Source: Aphis gossypii (lineage: Eukaryota > Arthropoda > Insecta > Hemiptera > Aphididae). From it: DNA of 64,000 nt. The stretch spans positions 74,122,604 to 74,186,603 of the forward strand of contig NC_065531.1 in the NCBI RefSeq assembly GCF_020184175.1, given 5' to 3'. The position numbers were made by a program, and so were the translations under genes. The notes beneath the pieces were generated by a model. It searched no databases and had not been told where the DNA came from. It saw only the letters and a list, made by a program, of their open reading frames with translations. This document shows, in pieces, positions 48,185 through 61,500 of this stretch (its first letter is position 1; every line of letters begins with the position of its first letter).

Positions 48185-50052
48185 AACACATTATAACGTA
48201 TTTCTTTTTCTATTTTTATTCGATACATTTTAAAAATGGGAAAATTAAAATAGATGCCTCAAACAATGAAAGAACTAGGTATCTACAGACTTAAAGTTTA
48301 CCTATTACTACCTATTACGTTTACTTTATTTTATTCAGAAAAATTAACTGACAATTTTTTTAATATAGATATAATATGCTCAATCGTGTTTTACCGGTGA
48401 TTTCAATATCTACTATAAAATTAACCTTTGTATTTTGTTTGTGTTACTGAAAAATTACTCTTAATTAGAAAAATTCATCGAATGTATTAATTAAGTTTCG
48501 TGTAAATTGAAAATTATTTAATATACATTTTACTTGAGAAATATAATTATTTTAATTCATCAAATTATTAGAAAGTTACATTATACCAATTAGAAAATGT
48601 ATTCACATACATTTTACTTTAATAACAAGCCTGGTTATCAAAGGTTAACATGGCTGACTATCATTTAAAAATAGCTAGTAAAATAAAGTCTTCAGCAGAT
48701 GTTTAAATTTTATAAAGCAATTGATATTATTATATTAAACATTGCTTTCAAAAAATGTATTCAAAGTAGAAATTGTCCTTAAAATTGTTATACCTAGAAA
48801 TTGTTTTTTCAACTGATTTATTTTTAATTAACAGCTAATGAATAATTAAAACTAAATTTTAGTACACCTGTTATATTAAATTTAAGTGATTAAACTATTT
48901 TTGAAATTTATTATTGCAAAAAAAATTTAATAATTTTTTATAAATATTATTAAATATAAGTATCGGTTATAACTTATAAATATACTGAGTGATTTTATTT
49001 TTATTAAACAACACTCATTTCAAAATTATTAACGTTTTTGGAAATATTTTTTTTTACCTAATTTCCAATCAAAATAAAACGATATATTTTTTCAAATTTT
49101 ATTTTTACATTTTTTTTTTTTTACATCTTTATTGTAACATATTTTTTAAAGTTTTTGACTTTTTTGAATAACAACATACATTTTTAATTTTATATTTTGA
49201 AACAGAATATTTTTCGGAGTATTTAAGCACATACAAATCGAAATTCAAATGAGTACATTATTAGTTATAAGTAGGGCTTGGATTTTAAAGAATAATAATA
49301 AGCAACTAAAAAATCACAAGTTCGTTTTAAAAAAGAAAAAAAATATATTTATTATTAAAAAAAAGCAAAAAAAACATGACTAAAAATTAACACGAACTAT
49401 TAGTTATAAAAAAAAAAATAAAAATTCTTTTAAACATCAATTTAAATTTAAAAAATATATATATATATTACCATATATTTCTTTAGATTTACAGTAGTGA
49501 AACTGAATTTATATTATCAGACAGAATATTTTAATATCTAGAAAACGACTCTCTACATCCACTGAATTGATCGGTGCATACTTCGTACTAGAGATTTTAA
49601 ATTACAACACTAAATCTTAAATTTTGAAATGGTCAATATCGAAGTTATAGGCATACTATAACATATACTATACTGACCGTATAGATAATGCCAGTTGCAA
49701 CCTACAATATGTAGATCGATTTTCTATATTTTAAACATATTTAATAAACAACGACAACCCGATAACGAAAATAATAATAATCCGTAATAACAGTCCGCAT
49801 TCTGGGTTTTTACATTTCTAATTAATTCAATTTTTTATTATCACTATACTTGCATAATAAACATTAAATTGCTACAGCTGAAATAACTTAAAAAACAAAA
49901 ACAGCATTTTACAAAAAAAAAAAGCAAAAATAAATTGGTTTATTTAGAATCTAATACACGTGAAACAAATTTATATATAAAAATGAAGTATCTATCTCAT
50001 ATATAAAAAAAGAAGCATATACTTTAAAATCCTAGCCCTATAGTTATAAGTA
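48185..50052. other. AT-rich intergenic DNA
   Basis: No supported gene; frequent poly-A/T. A 60-codon Phe-rich frame at 48989-49171 is composition noise. Confidence 0.5.
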
Positions 50053-50310
50053 TTTAAAATTTAGGTTAGCGGAATGGAGTACTCGTAGAACGGATAGGTT
50101 CTAAAATGTTGGTCTACTAGTTATTACTAGAAGTAAAACTCCACTCGCCGAAACTTTAAAAACATATAACTCATAAGCTATTCATCCGAATTCCTCCGTA
50201 AAATATTCTGATTCGGAATATGAAATTAAAATGTATATTGTCATTCAAAAAAGAAAAAACTTAAAAAAATATAACAATAAAAACTATTATGAAATATAGT
50301 TTTTAAAATA
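50053..50310 (+). repeat. Second interspersed repeat family, best copy
   Basis: Runs from TTAGGTTAGCGGAATGGAGT through GTAAAACTCCACTCGCCG, CCGAATTCCTCCGTAAAATA and TTCTGATTCGGAATATGAAA to CATTCAAAAAAGAAAAAAC. Diverged relatives lie at 46600-46800 and 39750-39975. No terminal inverted repeat or target duplication is visible, so the class is unknown. Confidence 0.5.
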
Positions 50311-50509
50311 TATTGTTTTATTTTGACTAGAAATTAAAAATTATTATAAAAAAAATATTTTCAAAAGCTTTTATGGATTTTAAAATATGTGTTTTTTAAT
50401 AGAAAAATTACCAAGTAAAATATGTACATAATTAATAAAGCTATATAAACTTGGTGTATTTGTGGAAGGAATAGGTTATTAGTTATAACGATCAACACAT
50501 GTTATTTTG

Positions 50510-50515
50510 TTTATT
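50510..50515 (-). terminator. Candidate polyadenylation signal of the SLC19 gene
   Basis: AATAAA on the minus strand, 90 bp beyond the SLC19 stop codon. Confidence 0.5.
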
Positions 50516-50604
50516 TTTAAAACTTTTAATAAAATATCATACAGGTTATACAATAATATTTTAATAGTAAAATATATATATAATAATTATAAAAATAAAT
50601 CAAT

Positions 50605-52535
50605 TTAATTTGATGTTGTAAAAATTCTATGTCTCGTCATCGTTTTATATGTTGAACACAGTGCTCTGACGGTGAATAAAGCCCCGACTATCAAACAACC
50701 TCCACTGTATACGTAAAACTAAAAAATTAAAAAAACTTTTTATAGCTACATACAATTAAAAAAACCTATATTTACATAAACAAGATATTTTTCCTTAATA
50801 AAAAAGAAAATTGAGGAATCATAGATAATTTTTTAGGTATAGGCCATATGAATTATTTTAGGTCATAAATAGATTTTAAATTGCCGTCAATAATGATGGA
50901 TATCGCTATGGTATCAGACTTCAATAAATAACGTTATGCGGAATCGGTCAAAAAAATTTAAAAAATCTGTATCCATCCCAAAAACATACCTGGGTAAATA
51001 AATATATTCTCAATAAGTAGGTTTATATTATACGCTGTCATTTCGCATATATGAAAAAGCAGCCATCCAACGGACATACTTTATAATCGATGTCTAAAAT
51101 CAATTTGATTTTTATTTGATTTTGTCACTAATGACTGATTTGTTAAGATTTAGATCTCTGCGCCATCTTCGAATATTGTCACAACAGTGATTATTAAGAA
51201 ATTTAATTGTTTAGTAATTATTGATAGTTCGAAAAAGTAGCCTATAATTAACCATATATTTAGTGGATGTTGGAAGAAGGAATAGAGAGAAGTTCAATAA
51301 ATAAAATAATAAATTGCTTAACAAGCAACTTGCCTAGGAAGCGAACATTCTTGTACTGCAGGATTTTAATAATATCTTTTACAGCTTTTTATTTTAAATC
51401 TAAGAGAAGCCTATGGTTTTAAACTCAAATAAATACAATAGCAATAAATATTTTGGGATAATAAGGAGAATATAATTGAATTATGTTAGAATATTATAGT
51501 TAATGTTTGATTTTCTTGCTATGCTCCATAGTTAATCTCTAGATGGACACTAAAAGAGTTGCATAAAAGTTTTATTTAATGTAACAGCATGATAAAAAAT
51601 CACGTCAATAGTCAGAGATAATATTTTCATGATTAATTTTATTCTTCGTGCTTTTCATAATAAAATAACTAAAAGTATTTAGTTTTAAGAAGTATTATTA
51701 TTTTATAGATGGTTAGTAATAAAAAAAGACGGTTTTATTAATCCGACTCATTTCAACCAAAATGTATGTACAACATATTCATAATTGAACATTAGTCCGA
51801 AAAATAAAATGTATTAACTATATCAAGTTATTGGAGAAAATTTATTTTTAAGTAAACCTAATGTTTTATAATGGAAATTAAAATATATACATAATAATAG
51901 TTAATAAGTTTACCTGTGATCTAATGTCTAACATAAGTCCTGCAGGACTATTGACAACTATTGTCAAACATGTTTGTAGTAAGAGTGACATGAATGTGTT
52001 AACTCCAAATACCAATGCATAACTGTCTGCTGGTATATTTTTTGCTACTTCACAACTAAAATAAATAAATATGTTATACATGAATTGTCGATGTACTAAC
52101 AAAAAGGCGTAGTTGAAATCAAAAAATTATAATATTATTAAATATCCTCTATTAAAAAGAAAAAGATTATTCATTTTCTTTGTATAATATATATGTGTAA
52201 TTTTAATATTTGTTATTAAATATAAATAAAAATAAAATGTATTTATTAATAAAGTACTATATATAATATGTTGGATTACTTACTTAGCTACAGTGGCCAT
52301 AATATGATAAAATGTTCCAAACATAATGTAACCAACATACGCATGTGATAATAATTTTTCTTGAGCCATTATCAACAATACTAAACCTTGGCTAAAAGTT
52401 AAAATACCAACTAGCCACCAACTTGGTATTGTTATGATACCAACCAAATAAACTCCCAGTGTACCTTAAAAAAAATACATTAATACAATATTATTAAAAT
52501 AGACATAGACACATAGTACTTATATTAATATAAAC

Positions 52536-52566
<31 letters not shown>

Positions 52567-55500
52567 TTAATGACTATTGTATAAACGACACCAGTATCGT
52601 AATTAGGGGGATTCAGGGGGAGCTAAACTTTTATTTTGAGATTTCAACTTCCTTCCAAGATTTTAAAATGATTTTAAAAAAAAAAATTTAATAACACATT
52701 TTATTGTAGTTATGAAAATCCTCATAATTATTCTGTTCTGCATAATTATCTTGTTATGCTTGACAGATTTTTGAAATTAGCATAAGCATAATGGAAGAAA
52801 ATCAAATCCATTTTAAAAATAAAAATAAATTATTAAATAATAAAAATAATTATATACGTACTTATTATTGTGTATATAGCTTCAACTAGTCCATTATCGG
52901 TCACTTGTAAATCCGTGCCATTTTTGTATATTTCTTGCCATAATGATTGAGAATACGCCATACACTATATAAATTAACAGTGTTCAAAAATTAGAATTTA
53001 ATACTTAAAATATTTTAGATAATAAGTATGAATTAATATAAACTTTTGTATCATTGTCAATTTGGTATATGATTATCTAATCGTAAATTAATATTTATCA
53101 ATAAAATTAAAATAAGTCTTCTGTATAGATACCTATTTAAAAATATAATTTTTTTTATATTTTATTAATTTAATGTTACGTTTGATTTTTATGAAAACTC
53201 TAGTTTAAATTATATTACGACAATAAAATAAATAAATAAACATTTTTTGAAATCTGTTGTATTATATTGCGTCATATTCTTGATTTATTTTTCGAAGATT
53301 TTACTTTCTTAACATTTTAATTTCAAAGCATAAGTATTTTTATACTTAAAAATTTTAACTTTCACTAAAATAGACAATGTTCTAATACACAATACAATTA
53401 AATCAACTATTTAAAATTTTGAACAACGACTTAAATTTGTTATTTAAAATTATAAAAATGTTCAATGAGTCCGCTATAAACTATATAATATGCATTTTAA
53501 AACTTTATGACTTGCGTCTCTAAAAAAAATCATATATTTGTTCAACTATTAGTACCAATCTCATAAGTACTATAACTCAATGCTGGGCATTAACGAATTA
53601 AAAAATAAAATTAAGTTAAAACGTTACTTTCTTTTTTAAATTGACTTTTAACTTAACACTAAGTTAAGTTACTTTTTTTTCAAAATAAACGAAAAAAAAT
53701 ATGAGTAACTTTTAACTTAACTTAACTTTATTATTTTAAAATAATAACCATACATCGTCGGTTTGAAATAAAACCATATACCGTGGAAAATAATTTTAAA
53801 TTATACTTAAGGTATAACATATTATTATCATAGATTCAGTAGATATTGGTTTTCTATATAAATAATATTAATAAATATCGTTCGAAAGTAACAATGCAGT
53901 CAAACTTTTGGCCGAGTATCAAATATTTCATATCACGCATATACTACGGGAGTATTTAATGAAATCAACATCATACAATTTTTATGTTTATTTATATTAA
54001 GTAAAATATATATAATGCGAACAAAATATTAATATACATATAATGATTATACTTATTATACCTAGTAATGAATATTTTTAGAATAATTTTTTGATTTTTC
54101 GCAAGTGATAAATTACCAAATATTATTCTAAATAAATTTAAATATATTCTAAATATCGAAAATTTAAAAATTTAATTTAGTTAGTCTATGTCAGAAATGA
54201 CGTTCCTATGACATGCACATATACTTTATGTAACTAAATTCATACTAAATACAATACTTAGCTAATATATTATGATAACCATGACTAGAATTTATATTAG
54301 GCTTACATAGGTACCTAAAAATAAAATTAAAATAATCTGTTGTACGTACCTACCTAAACGATAATTGTGTTATAGAAATATAGAATATAATAATAATACA
54401 TTATTTATATTATTAAAGGAAAAAATCTTTTATGTGGTAGTCATTGAGAGTTCAAATATATAATATTATTATAATATTATAGTACTCCACAATAAGTATC
54501 TACCGAAACATAAGAACAGTTATAAATTCAAATAAGGTAGTATGAAAACATATAAGAAAATATTATGTACACTCTATACAAACAGAAAATAGGCACTTAA
54601 GTAATATTTTAAAAATAATTGTTATATTTAAAAATAAAACCATTATTATTATTTAAAATCAAAATTTATGTGAACTAAAATTTTTTTTTGAGAAAATAGA
54701 TTTTGTGAACTTGTTCAAACATAGTTCATTAGTAATCTATAGTTTGAAATACTAGCTATTCTTCATGATTCAAATACAATTTTTGTTATTAATATATTAT
54801 AAAAATACTCGGAAGTATAATGATGCGAGTTATTAGTTTAAAATTATAGAATAATCTTTTTCATTTTTAAATAAAAATGCTATCAAAACTTTGGTTAAAA
54901 AAATCAGCTGTTTTTTATCATTTAAAAAATCATTTAATGAAATATTTAAAATACTAATTTTCTTTTTTTTTATAAACTTATCTTAATTATTATGATTTAA
55001 AATTTTGAAAAGTTAAAATAGGGGCAGACTAAATTAGCACACAAGTCGGACATTTTTAACACCAGCCACAGTTTATACACTACAAATTATCATTTATTTT
55101 CAAATTTTAAATTAAAGTTTTGTTCAATTATATAATATATTCAAATAAATATTATGATATTATAATATGTTCATTTAATAATTAATAAAAGTGTATATAT
55201 TAATTAATAGCAGCATATATTTTATAAGGGATATTTCAGTTTTTATAAAATAAACAAACCTCATTTTGAAAAAAAAATTTAATTCTGATTATGAAACTGT
55301 CCGGCCTGGTCCTTTTTAAAGATCTACCCCGGGCAAAAATAGAAATAAGAAGAACATTAAATGAGCGTTTGAATCATATATACGCTGTAATTACCATGTA
55401 TATCTGCTTTGTTGTAATGTAGATTTTACGAGACAATGTTTTACATGTGTATGAGAAAGTCATGATGAAACAGAGCATAAACCTATAGATCATAATCATA

Positions 55501-58500
55501 ACATAATATAATTATTTTAAAACTAAACTATAAAAAAATAATTATTCCCATTCAAAATATATCTTATTTCTTATAAATTATTCAACTTGATTATTACAAA
55601 ATTAATCCGAACCTGATAATAAAAGCATGTGCCTAAAGCCCACCAGATGGACCACTGAAGAACATAACGGTTTGTGAAAGCCGTAATGAAGTCGGACCAC
55701 AGTCTTTGACACACAGTTTTAGGTTTGGATGCATTAACATCTATGAATTATATATATTTATATATTTATATATATATACACATAAGTATTAAATAATATG
55801 CAAAAGATGTATTTTAAATACATAGCTGTTTGTAAACTACTCTGAAAAAATGTCAAATCACCATGTTAGTCAAACTCCACAACCCTTATCATTGATTTTT
55901 ATTAATATTAGTATTTATAAAAAAAATTATGTCTGTACAATTTACATAAATGCTTATTTACGCAAACATAATATTATGATTAGATTTTTTGATTTTTTCA
56001 TCTCTTCAATATTTAAATATAAAATATAAAATTCAAAATAAATTATTTTATTTAATATTAAAAAAGCTATTTGATAGTCAAAATCATAAGTTTAAATTTA
56101 GTTTATTAAATTAGTTAGTAAGCAGAGGCCAACCAGTCGGAAAATTCCTTCTTTGTTATATTCATCAGTGCAGTATTTAACTACTAATGTATACAATTAT
56201 AATTATAACTATATCAATAAAAGTACTATTGTACTATATTATATTACACGAAAAATAACCAAGAAAATTTCTATGGATTTAATAAAATATGTAAGATTTA
56301 TTAGTTGTATACTTACATAAAATAAAATTCGAGGATATTCGATAACATTATGAATTAATTTCATAGATTAAAAGAAATCTGTATAAAAACACCAAATACA
56401 TTGTTTATTTTTAATTTTAAATATAAATTAGTATAGGTATTAGAACATATGAATTTAAATCCTAAAATTCTATAGTGAGTACTCTAGTACAGGAGTCGGC
56501 AACCTACGATTCCGCGAGCCACACGCGTGGCTCTTTCTATCTAAAGTTGCGGCTCTCCAGCTACACATACACACAAATTAATATTTTATGTTCAAAAACA
56601 ATATTTTATAATATAAAAAATGTATATTATTTTTGTTGCTTTTGGAAATATGAAATAATACATAAAAAAAAATTATTTGATAGTGCCCGCATGGAGCACA
56701 GTCTATCGTTAGAGTAGAGAAATTTATATTCGACGCATGGAATAGTTTTCCAGAATGCTACAGTGAGGTGAAAAGTTGGCATTTGGAGTGCTGGCAATTT
56801 TTGAGTCGACATATTCGTGTGAGCAAGCGTTCTCTTGCATGAATACAATAAAAAATAAAGTATAAAAAGCCAACACACAAATAAAAATCTAGAATCGTGC
56901 TTAAAACAACAAGTTATGAACCAAATTTAAAAGAACTTTTAAAAGACATGTAAAGCCAATGCTCCCATTGATGTAACTCCCTATTGTTAAAAATTGATTT
57001 TTTTTTTTTTATTACAAATTGTTTATATTATTATAAATTAATTTTAATATTATTATGTCTATTAAAATTTAAAAATAAAATTATATTTAAAAAAATACGA
57101 AAAATTTTAGTGGCTCTTTAAAATCTGGAAAATTTTGTATATTGTAACTTTTGGCTCTTCCGTCAAAAAAGGTTTCCGGCCCCTGCTCTAGAATTATACG
57201 GAATGTTAGGTATATGTCGAGAAATTATTATGACAAAATATATTCTACAAGAAAATTAAACATAGATACAACAACCATAATTGCTTCAGAAAACTAGGTA
57301 AAGAATAGTCTGAGTAGCTATTAGCTTGTATTTATAGGCATTTGGCATAACTCATAATTACGCAGTATAATTTATATTAATATTTTACACATAAGTCAGC
57401 CATTTGAAAGATCGTAAAACACATAAAATGTTAGCTATACAGATCTCAGATTTTCAGCAGAGCAATGAATATATTGGTTTCCAATAATAATACTTCTGAT
57501 AAAGCAGCAAAATTAAATTAATGTTCAACATTTATAATCGTTTTGGTGAAAAACTTGATATAGTTAGTATTTTGAAAAGAAGGAAAGTAGAAAACTTCAA
57601 ACAACTTTTTTTAGTACTTTATAATAAAAAAAATTAGGGTAAAAGAGAATATTTACAAAATACTTATTTTTGACAAAATTAATATAGTTTTTTTGTTGTG
57701 ATTCAAAAATGAAAAATCAAAGATAATTTAAGTTTAAAAGAAATGATCAAATTAACATTTTCTAGGAATGATATAATTTTCAAAATGCATAATATATTGG
57801 CTTTAAAACTGTTATAAAATATGTTTTTTTCGATTTATGCGAAAAATTCTTATACTTAAGATTTGAAAATATAATACATACTCTTTATATTTTTTGCTAC
57901 CTATATTAAAAAAAAATTCTACTTGAAAGTCAAATTAATTTTTCACGATCATTTAAAGTTTAAATGTTTACGAAAACGGATAACCATAGAAACTATTGAG
58001 ACTTTCTCCAAATGTTTATATTATTATTTTCTATACATAGCTAATTTTTAAAATATTTTGACCCTTTCATAGGGGTATTCATAGAGGTATTTATATGCTT
58101 GAAAAATTTTTGATTTTTTTTCTTTACATTTTGGTAAGCACTATTCGCATTGTTATGAATTCTACTATACATATACAATAATAAATTTTAATTTACTTTA
58201 AGATATTATCTGTTTTTAGTATAAATCTAATTTTACTTTTTTACTAATAGTTATATAAAAAAAAAAACATCATGAAATAAATACTTAATGAAATAGGCTA
58301 ACAGATCGACTCAGAATTGTTTTTCGTATAAAATGATACATCATTGACTAATGTACAGCAAAACGATACCCACTTGCCAACCTTTTTTTATGAACACCAT
58401 AGTATATTCTAAAGTAAAATAACAATTTTATGATAATTTTGTTTTAATTTAAATATTGATCAAAGAAACTAGAAACATTGCACTATTAACTTATATAATC

Positions 58501-61500
58501 GTTTTCTACAGTCAAATTTTCAAAGTAGTATATAGACTAATTTCAAACTACTTACACCAAAAACTAATTCACATCATTTTACGATACGTTATTAAAGACT
58601 TAAGATTTAATAATAATAATAAACTATTCTTATACATATTATAATAACATATAATACGTATGCAATGTTTTTGGAAAAAGTTATTTCAGCCTACTGTATT
58701 AATGTATTACAAATACATGATAGTACACAATAGTAATATAAGTAAGTTAAAAAATATCCTTAAAAATTCAAGCAAGGATGGGTTAGGACGGTTAGGTTAC
58801 TGTACCCTAACTTTGTCTCAGCTCAGAATTATTTTTCGTTTATAATAATTATAATTCAATTCAAATTTAACAAAATGAATATTGCTATAATATTTACCTA
58901 GTAATAAGTTTTTTTTATAACATAATCTTTAAAGCAAATCATGAAATAATAAATTAATATTTTAAACTAAACATAAATTAAAAACTCGATCGATGCTATT
59001 TCTCATATACTTTAACATATTTTATAATTTTAGTTACCTAACATAGACTGTTCATTTATCGTATACCTAACTAAATACAAAAATTATTTGGATTAAAGTT
59101 TTATGATTAGACGTTGATTTAGTCAATACACGTGCATAGTTAAGTAGTGCAAAATATTAGTCAGAAACTACATGTGCTATATAAATATATTCTAAGTTCG
59201 AGACTACCGATAATACTTAACTATACAATTATCGTTTTATAATTAACCTAAAATAAGTATCGAAAATTCCTCAACCAATCAAACGGTAAGTTTATTTTGC
59301 ACACAAACTGAACGTGGATCAGTACTTATTCATTAACGTGTACACAGAGTGGGTAAAAACAACAACTCTGGCTAACTGATGTCTCTACTCATTTGTGTAG
59401 CAGGGAGTGATTACAATCCAAGAGTGGTAGCGGATACCTTTGGTGATGACTCAATATTATAAGATGGTCATAAATCATAATCATAAATAATGTTGGTGTC
59501 CAGTGTTAATTCCCATACGTTGCATATTTCTGAGACCTTACAGTGAACGTTGCACAATGCACATGGTATAGTCTGGTGATAAGCCATCTTCCACACCTCT
59601 TATAATTCGAGAAAGAAACACTAGTGTCTCAAACAGTGGCGTATTTTTATTTTTTCGGAGAAGGTATGGGTATCTTCCATGTTAAGACACCTCAGACTTA
59701 CAAAAAAAAATATCCTTAGTATTAGTATTTTATCATGCCCATCAAATTATCTATATCAAAACTGTAAAAGTGAAATCAATTATATTAAATCCGTCGACGA
59801 TACATTTCGAGGTATATACTTTAAAGCTAAGTTTACAGTTTATTTGGAACATCCATGAATTATTCGAATTTCACCGGGTCATTAAGAAATTTTTGGTCCC
59901 CCCCCCCAGAAAAAAAACACAAAATACGCCACTGGTTTTGAATCATGTCCAATCTTAAACAAATTATGAAAGGTATGAGAGAGAAGCGGTTATCCACCTA
60001 TTCAAACGATAATAAAGCTAATGGGTCGTTTTCAAGCGATCTTACACTGGTAAGTGAAATTAATGTAGAAAATAACGAACTGGATAGTTCTATTTATTAA
60101 GAGATCAATCCGGAACGAGGACAGGTGACCATCATCGATCAGCAATCAGCGTGAATCACGATTCAGCAATTGTATACCTCCATGTTACTTAAATAGCTTT
60201 TACGGCAAATATATGGTGCAATGGTGCATGGTTGTATTGTATTGTAGTCATGCATTAAAACTAAAAGATACTAGTGGCACACCCTATCACAAAGATAGCA
60301 TCATGCTTATGCACATATCGGCTTATTTTTTTTTATTTAATTCAATATGTAGAGGGCTGAAGCAGCATGAGGCACGATTAAAGTTTTTTTAAGCCTTGCG
60401 CTATAATCATTTAACGATTTTAGGGGTTAATTAAATCTAAAGTCGACCTTCCACTGTTCCACCATGCAAATTAATTATATCACAAATGGATGACAAAGGA
60501 ATATTTTAATATATAATAATTAATAATAAATATTCAATATCTTCCTAGTAGGTACATATTACATTGTTTTAAATTTCAAGCAAATGAAACTAGAAAGCTA
60601 CTAATTGCATGTACAAATATTATGTACATGTGAATTATTTCTAAATAACTAAAAAGGTTAAAATGATTCAACATCATTAATCTCTAAGAATCTATGTTTC
60701 TATAAATTAGAATACATATATTATACCTATAACATATTATAATTGAAACAATATTATTTCTCAAATAATTTGAGTGAATCTCAAAAAATAACAAAATAAA
60801 AAGCAAGGGTAAATATTTAATAACATCAACAATATTAAATTTAGTTTAGATTAATTTTTAAGTTGACAATAATTATCACATATGCATGCAATACATGTCA
60901 ACACTATTTAAAACAAAACAGTAAAATATTATTTTACACTGAAGTAAGCAAAATGAAACATATCCCTTCCTTTATATAGAAATAACGCATTTAAAAATTA
61001 TTTTAATTTATTTTGTAATTTATGGTTTAGTATAATATATTATAGTGGTTTATTAGATTCTGAACGTATTGATTTTACAATGATGTGTGTTTTGTTTTTT
61101 GTTTTTGTGTTTGAGTACAGCATAACTAGTCGAAATAATGCTTCAATTTCAAACTTCGGGGGTGGTTTCCGATAGCAAAATGAATATTCTTGGTGCATTA
61201 TAGAGGTAAAACATTTTCAAACAATTTTAAAAAAAATTGAAAAAAAACAAAAAAAGTGAAGAAAAAACTGGTAATTTTACGCAAAACCAGTTTTCAACAA
61301 AAAATATTTTTTTTGTATGGTTGTAACTCAAAAAATAATCACTATAAATGATACTTGAAATTTACACCAAAATGGTTATATAAGTGTTATCTATCAACAG
61401 TTAAATTTTCAAAATATTTTGACTTTTTTGAGCTATTTATTAGACAACTGAAATTTTTAATTTTTCTGAGAATTTTTTTTTGAAGTGTCGATAAAAAAAT

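Noticed and set aside
59770..59958. 62-codon plus frame across the MITE at 59634-59934
   Set aside because: It crosses the terminal inverted repeat and C-run of the MITE and has no coding features.
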